Shown here piece by piece: positions 22,952 through 33,530 of a DNA stretch of 64,000 bases. Position 1 is the first letter of the stretch; each line of letters opens with the position of its first letter. The notes beneath the pieces are model-generated. The model was not told the origin of the DNA. It saw only the letters and a program-made list of their open reading frames with translations, and made no database searches. Source of the stretch: Ryuthela nishihirai. Taxonomy: Eukaryota; Arthropoda; Arachnida; Araneae; Heptathelidae. The position numbers and the translations under genes are program-made. The stretch spans positions 24,949,801 through 25,013,800 of the forward strand of contig JAWZYU010000019.1 in NCBI GenBank assembly GCA_038380435.1. The letters run 5' to 3'.

Positions 22952-23238
22952 ATGGCCAGGTCACTAGGACTCTGAAGGCTTAGAGAAAGTTTTGTGGGGG
23001 ACCCACTGGAACAGCTGTTGGGAGACAGATGGTAGCCTCCTGTCAAGGCCATTCAGCCTGTTCTTTAATGTGCACAAGGTATGGCTCTCTCCCGCACACA
23101 GAGCCACAGCTTAACATCCCATATGATGTACGGCGGACTTTCCAAGCCCATCATTGTCCTCTACTGACCATGGGCAGGGAATTTTGCGGAAATCTCAACA
23201 CTGACCCAGCTGGGACTTGAACCTGGAAACTGCAGATT
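22952..23238 (-). mobile_element. SINE-A, tail truncated
   Basis: It starts at GGCCAGGTCACTAGGACT and reaches the B box complement (GGGACTTGAACCTGG) and CTGCAGATTA. It abuts another SINE-A in the opposite orientation. Confidence 0.82.
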
Positions 23239-23398
23239 ACCCTAAGCCAGTAGGGGAAACCAGTAGTCTTGGAAAGGCCACTCTCTGGCAGATGGGATGT
23301 TAAACAATGGCCCTGTGTGCAGGAGAGCCGTGCACATTAAAGAACACATTGGATGGCTTTGATGGGAGGCTACCATCTCTCTTAACAGGTGTCCAGTG
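23239..23398 (+). mobile_element. SINE-A middle part, head-to-head with the previous copy
   Basis: It begins in the body (CTAAGCCAGTAGGGG) and ends at a C17 run. Both ends are truncated. Confidence 0.72.
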
Positions 23399-23416
23399 CC
23401 CCCCCCCCCCCCCCCC

Positions 23417-23779
23417 AGGTGTGGCTCAGTCAGTAGTGCGCCAGAGGCTCGTAATCTAAAGTTCCTAGGTTCGAGTCTCAGCTAGGTCAGCATTGAGATT
23501 TTCCTCTGCAAAACTTCCCACGGTCAGTAGGGCACACCAATGGGCTTGGAAATGCCATCATCCATCAGATGGGATGTTAAGCCATGGCCCCATGTGCAGG
23601 AGAGCCATACCCTGTACACATTAAAGAACACACTGGATTGCCTTGATGGGAGACTATCGTGTCTCCCAACAGCTATCCAGTGGGTCCCATCCCCCAACCT
23701 TCTTTGAGTCCTTGTGACCTGGCCATTTAGCCCATTTTGTGCAAAAAACTGTTGCTTAGAGGTAAAACAACTCAACCCA
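23417..23779 (+). mobile_element. SINE-A, full length, CpG-decayed
   Basis: It starts directly after a run of C with GGTGTGGCTCAGTCAGTAGTG and ends AGAGGTAAAACAACTCAACCC. Most CpGs are TpG or CpA. It precedes the 24.0-kb exon by 220 bases. Confidence 0.88.
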
Positions 23780-24001
23780 AATGCTTTCCACATTATTAAA
23801 AATTTTCTGGAAGTTAATCAATAATGTATTTTTAATATCCCTCATCGTTTTTCATCTGATATGACATATTATTTACACCACCTTGTTTCTGGTACTGGTC
23901 GTAAAATTCATTCAATATTATAGTACAACTTTAATTAAATTAGGACTGTAACTTTTATGAGGTGTAATAGCAATATATTTTCACGTTATTTTTTTTCCTA
24001 G

Positions 24002-24240
24002 GTAAAGTCAAAACTAAAAGTTCATTGTTAGAAACTGCAGTTTCTAATCTCAGGAAAGATTCTAATCTCAGGAAAGATACTGATGTACGTGAAATACAGG
24101 AAATTATTGCTCTGGCTGAACAAGTGGTGGCATTACAAGGAGTTATTGGAAATAAAAAAGGAAAAAAGAAAAAGAAAAAAAGAAAAGCTGATGATACAGA
24201 AGACCAGCCTGCTAGTGATGATGCACAATCTGCTACAGCA
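24002..24240 (+). CDS. Coding exon, ZC3H4/6/8-like protein, lysine-rich basic segment
   Basis: Exon bounded by a pyrimidine-rich TTTTTTTTCCTAG acceptor and a GTAAGT donor at 24241. The first two bases complete the codon split by the previous exon, and it ends in phase 0. It encodes about 79 residues: a predicted helical stretch (REIQEIIALAEQVVALQGVI), then a nine-residue all-basic run (KKGKKKKKKRK) that looks like a nuclear localisation signal, then an acidic Ser/Ala tail. An in-tandem DNA repeat doubles the SNLRKD motif. The open frame runs on past the donor for some 60 bases, so only the splice signal and frame chain set the end. SINE copies lie on both sides in the introns. Function is inferred from the neighbouring LEEGEI and CCCH exons; this segment alone has no recognisable domain. 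Confidence 0.7.
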
Positions 24241-24654
24241 GTAAGTGTATTAATTATAATAGTCATTAAATCTTTGCCGTGTAAAATCTCAGTATTAGAA
24301 GTATGAGTTGCTGATTTGATTGTTTGTTGAGTGACATCTAAAAAATCATGTTGCCCTCTTCTATTATGATGCAACTTGTATCAAAACAAGATGTATGCTA
24401 CTTTATAACCTATCATAATAGTAATAATATTTACTTTGCATTATAATTTTAACATTTGAGAAGCAGGAGGAAGATAGTCAGCATTAACAGAAATGCTTTT
24501 GAGGGAGTATTTATTTTATTTATTAATATGTAGAATAAATGAATGATGTTAAAATATTGTGTTTCATATCCTTACAACGGGCACATTACCAAGAGGTGGA
24601 ATTCCACCATTTACTTTCAAATTGTAATGTTCATTTAATTCTAATTTTTCATGT

Positions 24655-25066
24655 CCTAATTATATAGGGGCGGGGGGTGGCTCAGTCGGTAGCGCGCCAG
24701 ACTCATAATCTGTAGTTCCCAGGTTCGAGTCCCAGGTCCTGGGTCAGCGTTGAGATTTATCTCTGCAAAATTCCCCGCCCTGCCCACGGTCAGTAGGGGA
24801 CACCGATGGGCTTGGAAAGGCCATTGTCCGTCAGGTGGGACATTAAGCCGTGGCCCCGTGTGTGGGAGAGCCATATCCTGTGCACGTTAAAGAACACGCT
24901 GGATGGCCTTGACGGGAGGCTACCATCTGTCTCCCAACAGCTGTTCCAGTGGGTCCCCTCCCCCAACCTTCTCTGAGCCTTCGGGGTCCATGTGACCTGG
25001 CCATTTAGCCCATGGTGTGCAAAAAAGTGCCGCTCAGAGGTAAAACAACCCAACCCTAATTATATA
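24655..25066 (+). mobile_element. Full-length SINE-A with perfect 12-bp duplication
   Basis: The element is 24667-25054, flanked by CCTAATTATATA on each side. The head reads GTGGCTCAGTCGGTAGCGCG, then CAGACTCATAATCTG, which matches the anticodon arm of an elongator tRNA-Met (CAT). Other copies have CTCGTAATCTG at this point. Confidence 0.92.
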
Positions 25067-26496
25067 CATTTAGCAGTTCACGCTTGTTGTGCAGTTGATA
25101 AATGTATTGATTAACCATTGTTTTTAACAATGATTAATTAGTTATTTAGAAATCGTTTATTTGAATACTGTTGGTAAAATTCTGCATTGTTTCTTGTTTA
25201 ATTATACCTTTGACCTTATCAAATATAGCAGATTTGACAGTAGATGTTTATCTGTTATTTTAATACACAGTTCAAAAGCCTAGACAAGTTTTACAAAATT
25301 CATGAAATTTGGAATGCATATACACTATATTGCAAAAAGTGTCTGGATACTTTTATGTTAAGTGAACGAATAGCCACATTCAAATCTACCTAACTTTGAA
25401 AATAAGCTTTTTACAGAAAAAAGTCACTAGACATAAACTGAAGATCTCAGTCACAGCTCTCTAAATCTCTCTTTTCTATAATATTAATCTAATATTTAAA
25501 GAGTTATGGAAGCTGAAACGTTTAAGTGAAATGTTTGCTAGTTTTGAAAATTTACTTCAAAAAGTCAAATCACAACTGTTTATAACAAGTTATTTGTAAT
25601 ATAAATGTAATATTTGAATTTTGTGTAAGGATTTTGAAGTTTTCGTCAATTTGGTGGAGGGGGGGGATGTTTTGGAAATGTGGTTTGTAACATCTACTGT
25701 TAAATGTTATAGCTTCCATAACTATTTTGATTCATTGATTCACCAGTTTCATGAGTCAGGCAGGGGAAACTTGCCTACAAAATTTGGGACCGTTTGGCCA
25801 GGTATGTCGGGAATCACAGAATACCAAACTCTGTCAAAATGAAATCTCGATGGATTGTGACAAAGCCACAGGTTATGATGAGAATGCGAGCTGTCAGCAA
25901 TGAACTTTTGTATCACCAGGGAATTTGTGTAAAAACTGTGCTAAAATGTTGTGGGGGGGGGAGACTTGCAAAAGTAACCTTTATTGTACTAAAAGACAGA
26001 ATATGCAAATTAAAGGTGAGACCTGAGCAGGGACATTTTTGTAGAAATGAAGCCATGAGCCAAGTAGGAACCTGATTTTTTTTTTTTTAACCAATCACCG
26101 ATCAGGCAATTTAGATAGTGGTCAAATATCATGGGAGCCATAGGGTAGCAAAATCTGTTGCAACAGAAATAAAATCTCATTAGTTTAGGAAGAAAATTAA
26201 GCCATGATCTATGAGAGAGTGCCATGATCTATAAGATTCTGGGCGGTGGCATAATGGGAAAAAAAAATTGCATTGTATAAACTAAAGCAGACAACGGTAC
26301 ACTGATTCAAGGAATAAATGCTGAGACTGTCTATATTATAAATAACGATCTTAGAATGAATATACCAATGATATGTTGATTTATATATGACAAATAATGA
26401 ATATTAAATTTCAAATTAGTTTATTATTTCCGATTTCTTTTGGTGAGGCAGTATTCCAGGTCTTCTAATGAGCGAGCCATTCCTGCAGAATATTTC
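25067..26496. other. Intron, mostly unassigned
   Basis: A Tc1-like terminal motif (ATATTGCAAAAAGTGTCTGG at about 25327) hints at a dead Tc1 MITE, but no partner end was found. Short open frames at 25.6-26.2 kb have no recognisable similarity. G runs occur at 25660 and 25953. Confidence 0.4.
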
Positions 26497-27142
26497 GATT
26501 TGACCAAATTTTGATATATAACTATGATTGGGTTTTCTTTTTGAAGAATTACAACAGAAAACATCTAATTCCCTTCTTCATGCGGAGGGTGCTGCGCTTT
26601 TTTATATATATAAAGCATTCATTTGATTTTTTTTTTTTTTTTTTTTTGGGGGGGGGGGGCTGTTTCTAAAATGGAGCAAGTTATTCCCTTCACTATTTAG
26701 GGGTAAGGAATAGTAAAATTGTTTTTACATAGCACGACATTCGTTTCAGCATATTTATTTGATATATAATCTTTCCACTTTTTGGGGAATGGTGTGAAAA
26801 AACTTTTGCTTTCCCAAGCCTTTTTTTCTGGAAGTTTTTGTTAGGTGGGATAGGATTACCTCTAAGCTTCACTATTTATTGCATAAAATGGTCTAAAGAA
26901 CCAAGTCACAAGGATTCAGAGTTTGGGCAAAAGAGGGAACTAGACAGCTGTTAGGATGCAGATGAGTTTCCCATCAGTGTCATCCAGCATGTACTTTGAA
27001 CACTCACAGGGTATGGTTATCCTGCACAAGTTTAATGGGGGTTGATTTGACCAAATTTTTTCATATGTAAATATGATTGGGTTTTCTTTTTGAAGAATTA
27101 CAACAGAAAACATCTAATTCTTTTCTTCATGCAGAGGGTGCT
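26497..27142. repeat. Direct repeat, about 95 bp, 540 bp apart
   Basis: The copies at 26497-26591 and 27037-27142 share TTTGACCAAATTTT, ATGATTGGGTTTTC and AATTACAACAGAAAACATCT, ending in GAGGGTGCT. Between them are a T/G homopolymer tract and a SINE-A relic. Confidence 0.8.
26853..27033 (-). mobile_element. SINE-A relic
   Basis: It reads in reverse from ACCTCTAAGCTTCACT to CAGGGTATGGTTATCCTGCAC. The head half is lost and the body is diverged. Confidence 0.65.
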
Positions 27143-27204
27143 AACATCCCCTATCTCACCGAGGGTATAATGGGGGTTGGCATATCATGATCTGACATAG
27201 CTGG

Positions 27205-27448
27205 GAACCAGGTTACAAGGACTCGGTAATCTCCTGTCAAAGTCGGGAACGTGTACTTCAGGGTATGCTCTCCTGCACAAAGATCCAATCTGATAGACAA
27301 CAGCCTTTTCACGCCCAATTATAATTCGTTTCTCACCGACGGCAGGGTGGTAGTAACAGAGGTAAATCTCAATGCTGGAACTGTTGGTACTCGAACCTGG
27401 GAACTACTTATTGCAAGCCTGGTGCGCTACTGGTAGAGCCAACCCCCC
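27205..27448 (-). mobile_element. SINE-A, tail-less
   Basis: It is recognisable from GGGTATGCTCTCCTGCAC to the head complement near GCGCTACTGGTAGAGCCAAC, with the B-box complement GGTACTCGAACCTGGGAAC. Confidence 0.75.
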
Positions 27449-27880
27449 CCCCTCCCCACCACCACAAGTGGGGAAGGAAATGGGAGTATATAACATCTGA
27501 TATGTATATATTAGTCGCTGAATCACGAGAAAGTTTTGACAGATTTTCAAATCAAGAAAGCAGGAGGATTTTCAGTTTTGCTCCATTCTGACGAAATACT
27601 TGAGGACTGTGCCCAAATAGAAATTTTCATAACTTCAGAAATATTTTGTATTGTTTCTTTTTTGATTGTAATCAGCTATATAAATGTACACAATGCCACT
27701 TGATTAAAAAAACTTACTTCCTTTGAAAAATCTCCGTAATTTATTAATCACAGAATCGATTTCAGTTTTACGGCAATCTTGCCTAAATTCCATATCAAAG
27801 TACAGATTTTGCTGCTGCTCCCGATCGTGGCTCCACGGCAAATTATCAAGAGTTAAGGAACTAATTTTTGGTGTAGTAAA

Positions 27881-27910
27881 CATTTAATGGGTTTTAACCC
27901 ATTAAATGTA
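27881..27910. repeat. Perfect 14-bp inverted repeat with 2-bp loop
   Basis: ACATTTAATGGGTT and AACCCATTAAATGT flank TT. It sits directly upstream of a SINE-B head. Confidence 0.9.
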
Positions 27911-27916
27911 TGTATC

Positions 27917-28098
27917 CCATGTCCGAGTGGTTACAGCGCTTGGCCAGCGATCTAAAGGACCTGGGGTCGAGTCCCGAGTAAGGCATGGATGTTTGTGTTG
28001 TTTTTCTGCTGAGGTCCCACCATCCTGGCATACCTTCTACTATGGCGCATTAAACTGACAGGATCCTGTGAAAAGCAGCTGCTTGAGGGAATATTATT
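27917..28098 (+). mobile_element. SINE-B with complete tRNA-like head
   Basis: The head CATGTCCGAGTGGTTACAGC resembles the A-box half of type II tRNAs (Ser/Leu). The B box region is GGGGTCGAGTCCC. The 3' part reads CTGACAGGATCCTGTGAAAAGCAGCTGCTTGAGGG. Confidence 0.87.
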
Positions 28099-28540
28099 TT
28101 ACACAATGAATAAAAAAATATTGTACCATATAGTAATTTTTCATTACTTCTCTCGAAATCTTACTTAGAGGTCCCACTCTCCCTGCAAATAATTTCTGGC
28201 TATGCTACTGTTGTCTCCAACAGATAAGTAAAGGTAATACTTTTAAAAAACTCTCGAGAAATCAAGGTATTCAGTTTAAAACGGATGAAACTTAATCGTC
28301 TCGATAGCCTGGCTGCTAAAGAGGATAGATAGCCCAAACATTGCAGATTTAACAAAGGACAATATTGAATAATATTCGAGCTAAAGATAATCATGAACTA
28401 GAAACGAAAATCGCTTCTTACAAATACGAAATGCATGCTTTCAAAAGGAAAATTTCCCCGGTGATACACTCACATTTAATGATAGAAATGCAAACTAACA
28501 AAAGATTCAGTATTCATCATCATCCTCAAGCAGCCATGGG

Positions 28541-29442
28541 CTACGGAGGTCCAACCAGACCACGCAGTTTAATTTTCCAAGCATATCTGTCCTGAGCTAC
28601 ATCTGCTGCATCCGGCCACTGCACACCAATTCTAACAATGTCCTGTTTGACATTGTCTGCCCACCACATCCTAGGTCTCCTCCTCCTTCTGAGGCCTCTA
28701 GGCACACTGTTCATAACCCTATTCGCCAATCTATAATTATCCATACGGGCAACATGGCCAAACCAGCGGAGTCTCTCTCTGCACAATATGCTGCTTAAAG
28801 GAGGTTCCGCAACAGCCTGCTTCTCGACTGCCTGGAGATCTACCGACCCTCCGGGGTCAAGGTCAGCCCTTGTGGCTCGATCGTTTCTCCCCCGTACTGG
28901 GGGAAGTACTAACTTTTCTACTGAGTTATACAGATATCCTGAGGCTTAGCGTACTGCTCTGCCAAAGGAAGTTTACCCCTAAAATGTTCAATGAAGTGAA
29001 ATAAATGAATATAAAAGGGAAAAAAAAAAAGACTCCTTTGCTTAACCTCATCATTAGTTACAAAGTTAAACTACCGAATACCCAAGATACTGCGTAAGCA
29101 TCTAGAATCAAAAGCATCTAGTTTCCTGTTATCTTGTTTACACAGCGTCCAAGTTTCACTACCATAACTAACCCTAGAAAGAACCAAACTATTATACAGT
29201 CTAATTTTAGTCTTTAGGTGTATATGCCTATTTCTCCACAATCTCCATAGATTCTTAAAAGTCCCAGCAGCAATCCCTATTCGTCTGTTAATCTCATGCC
29301 GCACATCGCCAATATCTGTTACATAGCTCCCAAGGTAATTAAACTGTGATACCTGCTCAAGACTGCAACCATTCAGATGAACTGAATCACAACCTGCCTG
29401 ACCAATTTTCATCACTTTAGTTTTCTCTCTGTTTATAACCAA
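28541..29442 (-). pseudogene. LINE copy 1 RT C-terminal region
   Basis: Two frames: 29071-29442 (INREKTKVMKIGQAGCDSVH, then YGSETWTLCKQDNRKLDAFD) and 28541-28786 (RERLRWFGHVARMDNYRLAN, RRRRPRMWWADNVKQDI, AQDRYAWK). This is the usual C-terminal signature of RTE-type polymerases. The two are separated by the 28805-29031 insert, which copy 2 lacks. Confidence 0.82.
28804..29031 (+). pseudogene. Poly(A)-tailed insert, possible retrocopy of an mRNA 3' end
   Basis: Inserted in LINE copy 1, relative to copy 2. On the + strand one frame is open from the left junction (28804) to a TAA at 29002: 66 codons ending LCQRKFTPKMFNEVK. The stop lies within an AATAAA signal (29000-29005), and about 20 bases later an A11 tract ends the insert. 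That layout is what a 5'-truncated processed retrocopy would show. The source gene is not recognised. The sequence is GC- and CpG-richer than its surroundings. A target duplication was not found, which weakens the case. Confidence 0.5.
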
Positions 29443-29449
29443 ACCTACT

Positions 29450-30778
29450 CTACTGTTATGACCCCCCTAGAGTATTTTTAGGGTGGCACAACTTTTGGAC
29501 CGTGATGCGTTCTTTGGTGCAAAAATCAAGGCCAATTCCTGGACACACAACCAAGTTAACAGACATTTGCAATAATGAGAACTTAGATAACTATTCAGTT
29601 AACAATAAAATACACATTTATTAACAAAATTACCTTCAAACTTTCTACACCTATGTGGTTCCCCCTTTTGAGACAGATTCAACAATGCCTCTAGTATGAC
29701 CCTTTTCAATTAAGGGAACTTTGCAAGTTTATTACTCAACAGTTGTTAATCAACAGTTCATGATGCAGAGCTACTTGCTCGTGACTCTAACAGTCCTTAA
29801 CAGTTAAGATGGTTCCACTCGGGTACCGTGACTGCCGTTCACAGAAATACATTCAAATGCAAAAGAAAAGCGGAGCCAGTTGCATTACAGTACCCCCTTA
29901 CCTCGTCAGGTCAGGAGTACCTTGGGAAGGCAATCACTGGGCTGCTGCGCTCCAAGTTGCTGGGAGCCTGAGCTGCTTAGCGCTTCCCCTGCACATACGC
30001 TGTTCACACTTTGGGATTCTGCTAACTGGAGAGGACCATTGATACCAACCACACAGCCTGGACGAGAAGAAGAGACTCTTTTCGCCAAAATCTATAGTTC
30101 CCAGGTTCGAGTCCCAGCTCGGTCAGCGTTGAGATTTATCTCCGCAAAATTTCCCACCCTGCCCATGGTCAGTAGGGGACACCGATGGGCTTGGAAAAGC
30201 CATCGTCCATCAGATGGGACATTAAGCGTGGCCCCGTGTGTGGGAGAGCCATACCCTGTGCACGTTAAAGAACACGCTGGATGGCCTTGACGGGAGGCTA
30301 CCATCTGTCTCCCAACAGCTGTTCCAGTGGGTCCCCTCCCCCAACCTTCTCTGAGCCTTCGGGGTCCATGTGATCTGGCCATTTAGCCCATGGTGTGCAA
30401 AAAAGTGCCGCTCAGAGGTAAAACAACCCAACTCTTTTCGCCAAATTCTTTCTTGTCCTTTTTCGTTGGCCTTCTTTGTGGAGGTCACCTACGCTCATGC
30501 GTGGCTGTACGGGATTGGCCAGAGTAGCCGAGATGCGAATCTCAGCTCCCCTCCGACCAACGTTGTTTACCAGGCATGTCACGTAGTTCCTCTGCCATCT
30601 GGAGTTTCAGGCTCAATCTGGAAAGTTCGGGGCCTGCGGCTGAGTTCCTCTTCATTGAACTGGACACAAAAATGGAAGCAGTCGAAAATGTCACTATTAA
30701 AATGGAGCCTAATCTAATGTCATCTCGAAGCCCATGAAGTCTTGGCCACGTAATTAAATTACATGGGCATGACACTAC
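29450..30778. mobile_element. Solo LTR with 4-bp target duplication CTAC, inserted in LINE copy 1
   Basis: The insertion is 29454-30774. It begins TGTTATGACC and ends GGGCATGACA (TG...CA), with CTAC on both sides. Copy 2 gives the uninserted sequence ACTCTACTACCAG. Without the nested SINE the length is about 965 bp. No internal retrotransposon sequence remains. A 4-bp duplication suits a Ty3-type LTR element; the family is not determined. Confidence 0.78.
30075..30445 (+). mobile_element. 5'-truncated SINE-A nested in the solo LTR, 15-bp duplication
   Basis: The element is 30090-30430, flanked by a perfect ACTCTTTTCGCCAAA. It begins within the head at TCTATAGTTCCCAGGTTCGAG, so the A box is missing. 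It is the innermost layer of a three-level nest. Confidence 0.92.
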
Positions 30779-31505
30779 TACCAGTCTCATCAACATCTCG
30801 AATGAAAGAGTTAATCTCATCAACATCATTTGCCAAAAGGGCTAAATCATCAGCATAATCTAAATCAGAAATTTTAGTATCTCCAGCCCATTTAAGACCA
30901 AAATCTCTCCCTTGAAGAGAATTTCGCATAACATAATCAATAACCAAACTAAAGAGAAAAGGAGACAAAATGCACTCTTGTTGAATACCAGAAGTAATGC
31001 TAAACCAATTGCTACAAGCCTTGCCAACTCTCACACACGACTCAGTGTTATTATAGAGAGCTTTCATTATGTTATCTAACTTGTTTGGTATACAATATGA
31101 TCTCACAATCAACCACAAATTATGACGATCAACAAAGCTAGCAACCAAAGGTTTCTGAAACTCTAAACATTTCTCAAGAATCTGCCTAAGTGAAAATATC
31201 TGATCCACACATCCCCTACCACTTCTGAATCCACATTGCTCATCACGCAATTGACTGTCGACCAGATTCTTAATTCTATTAAGCACAATCATGCAAAGAA
31301 CTTTCCCTGGAACAGAGAGTAGGCTGATACCCCTACAGTTATCACAAGAACTGCGATCATCTTTTTTGAAAATAGGGATAACAATAGCTCTGGTAAAATC
31401 CTTAGGAACCATGCCTTTATCACAGATGATATTCAGAATTTCAGTCATCCAAGTGGTAGCTGAAACATTCCCAACTCTGAGCATTTCCATAGTAATTTCA
31501 TCCAT
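30779..31505 (-). pseudogene. LINE copy 1 reverse transcriptase domain, motif A deleted
   Basis: The frame contains IPIFKKDDRSSCDNCRGISLL, QCGFRSGRGCVDQIFSLRQI, the SGIQQECILSPFLFSLVIDY block (motif B) and LDYADDLALLA (motif C, YADD). Where copy 2 has FVDFKKAFDSVDHHNLW, this copy has FVDRHNLW. A 27-base in-frame deletion between two ATCAACA direct repeats (junction at 31128-31134) removes the motif A Asp. The frame runs into the solo LTR at 30774, which separates it from the RT C-terminus at 28541-29442. Confidence 0.84.
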
Positions 31506-32823
31506 CCCTGGGCAATTTATGAAGTTTAAGTTTAGAAATAGCCAAAATAACTTCAGATTGTGTTACAGGGCCAACATTAAAGCCACCAATGCATCTATCA
31601 TCATTGCAAACAATGGGAGTAGAACTAACCACATTGTTTAGAACATCACTGAAATGCTCAGCCCACCTAGCCATGACAGAATCCTCCCCTTCTATAACCT
31701 TACCTTGTTTATCCTGCAATCCTTGTATGCCTGTCCGTTTTCTACCACATAAAACATTAACTATATGGTACAGCTCTTTGCTTATGTGATGCCTAACTGC
31801 TTCCTCAGCTTTGTCAGCCAAGCCATCAAGCCAAAGATTCTTATCAGTAGGTAACTGATCCTTTACTTGTTTATTAAGCTCTCTGTAATCCTTTCTATTA
31901 AGACTAGTAGGGTACTGATTAAGGACATTTCTGAAGTTCCTTCTTTCTGAAATAAGTTCAAGTGCCTTATCATTCAAATAATTCTGCCTCCTCTGCTCCT
32001 TTTTTCCTAAAAGAGTTCTGTTAGTTTCCAAAAAAACCTGTTTAAAACGGCCCCATTCTTCCTCAACTTCAGTAGTAAGCAAACCATGACTGTCATAATG
32101 ATTAAGTAACCTATTATGGTAAGCTTTAGCTATAACAGGGTCTTTCAGAGCTTCAGTATTAAAGGTAAATTTTTTAAATTTAGCACAACACTTTTTAAGT
32201 TTAAGTTGCAAGACAGATCCAATTTCAGCTCCCCTGTATGACTTAGTATTCCTAACAGAACTAGCCCATTTGCTGTTAATTAATGTATAATCAATCATAC
32301 TCTTTTGCAGCCCATCATGTGAAACCCAAGTGTACTTATGTATGTCACAGTGTTTGTAATAAGTGTTAGTTATTCTGAATCCATTGAGTTTACTTACCTG
32401 TAGGAGACGTTGCCCATTGCCATTGAAGCTACCAATACCAAAAGAGCCTATTACTCCTCCCCAAAGGTCAGAGTCAGTACCAACTTTGGCATTGAAGTCA
32501 CCTAGAACAAGGGTAATATCTTCTTTCTTGACAGAATTCAAAATATCCTGAAGTTGTCTATAAAACCTATACTTCTCATCCTCATCAGCATCCTCAGTAG
32601 GGGCATAACAGCAGATAACATTCAAGTCTTTAATGCTTGTCTGAAATTTTGTTGTAAGAAACCTTTCGTTAATGCATTCATACCCTAGAAGAGCATCACT
32701 AGCATGTCTCTTGAGAAGCAGACCCATGCCTTGGTGATGTTTATTGTCTTCCCTCCCTGAAAAGAGAAATTTAAGATTATTTTTAAGAATCTGACCTTTA
32801 TCTGTCCATCTGGTCTCTTGCAA
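31498..32823 (-). pseudogene. LINE copy 1 APE-type endonuclease ORF, catalytic motif deleted
   Basis: A 441-codon open frame with apurinic-endonuclease motifs: MQETRWTDKG (QETR), LGDFNAKVGTDSDLWGG (DFNA) and SMIDYTLINSKW (IDY). Compared with copy 2, which has GAEIGSDHYHVKSVLQL, this copy reads GAEIGSVLQL. An in-frame loss of 21 bases removes the SDHY segment with the catalytic His. Downstream comes a basic linker and the start of the RT domain (SEVILAISKLKLHK). The open frame is long but the nuclease should be inactive. Overlaps the RT frame below by a few bases. Confidence 0.82.
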
Positions 32824-33456
32824 GCCGAGAATATCTAGGTTTTAGCGCTGGAATTCCTGCATGAGGAGATCAAGAGAATAATCTCTACATAATGTCCTCA
32901 TGTTCCATGTTCCTGCAAAGAGAAAATGATTAGGATTTTTAAAGAAACTAGGTTTATTGAGATAGGTAGGGCCGACAATATCAAACAGCCCCCTGATCGC
33001 AGGCTTGGGGCAAAGACCTGTTCCTCCTCCACTAAAGGCTGAAGTCACCGATGCTGGTAGGAACTTCAGGCACCACCTTTTCAAGTGGGCTTTTTCAAGA
33101 GCCATATGGTCTGCCCGAGACACATTACTCCAGTTTAGGCTTGACGATGCCCAACTAGCTAAGTAAGGTTCAGGTACCTGCAATGGCCTCTGATTGGGAT
33201 TATCCACCAGCTGATATAAGGTATCCCATGCCTCTGTTCACTTAGGGCTGGCAACCCAGAAGCAAATAGAAAACACAGCGGCAGATTCTCCCTCAATAGA
33301 GGCGACCAGTGCAGCAAGTCCAGGATCAATAATCAAGCTCAAATCCATAAACAAATCCAGTGTAGTAGGTATAAATGGTCAGCACCAGGACCCTGTGAAG
33401 TTGACCACTCCTCAGCAGGGTTGAAAAAAAAGAAAAAATTGCCAAAAGAAAAAAGT

Positions 33457-33530
33457 GGCTCCCAGTTCAGTATGGCCTACTGATCTGGCCATAGATGACC
33501 AGATCAGTAGGCCATACTGAACTGGGAGCC
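33457..33530. repeat. Perfect 32-bp hairpin in LINE copy 1 5' region
   Basis: The arms 33457-33488 and 33499-33530 are exact reverse complements around a 10-base loop (CCATAGATGA). Copies 2 and 3 of the LINE have only the right arm, so the left arm is an extra inverted duplication. Confidence 0.92.

Noticed and set aside
24675..24740. tRNA-Met gene
   Set aside because: The tRNA-like head continues into a 390-bp SINE with target duplications, so it is a retroposon, not a tRNA gene.
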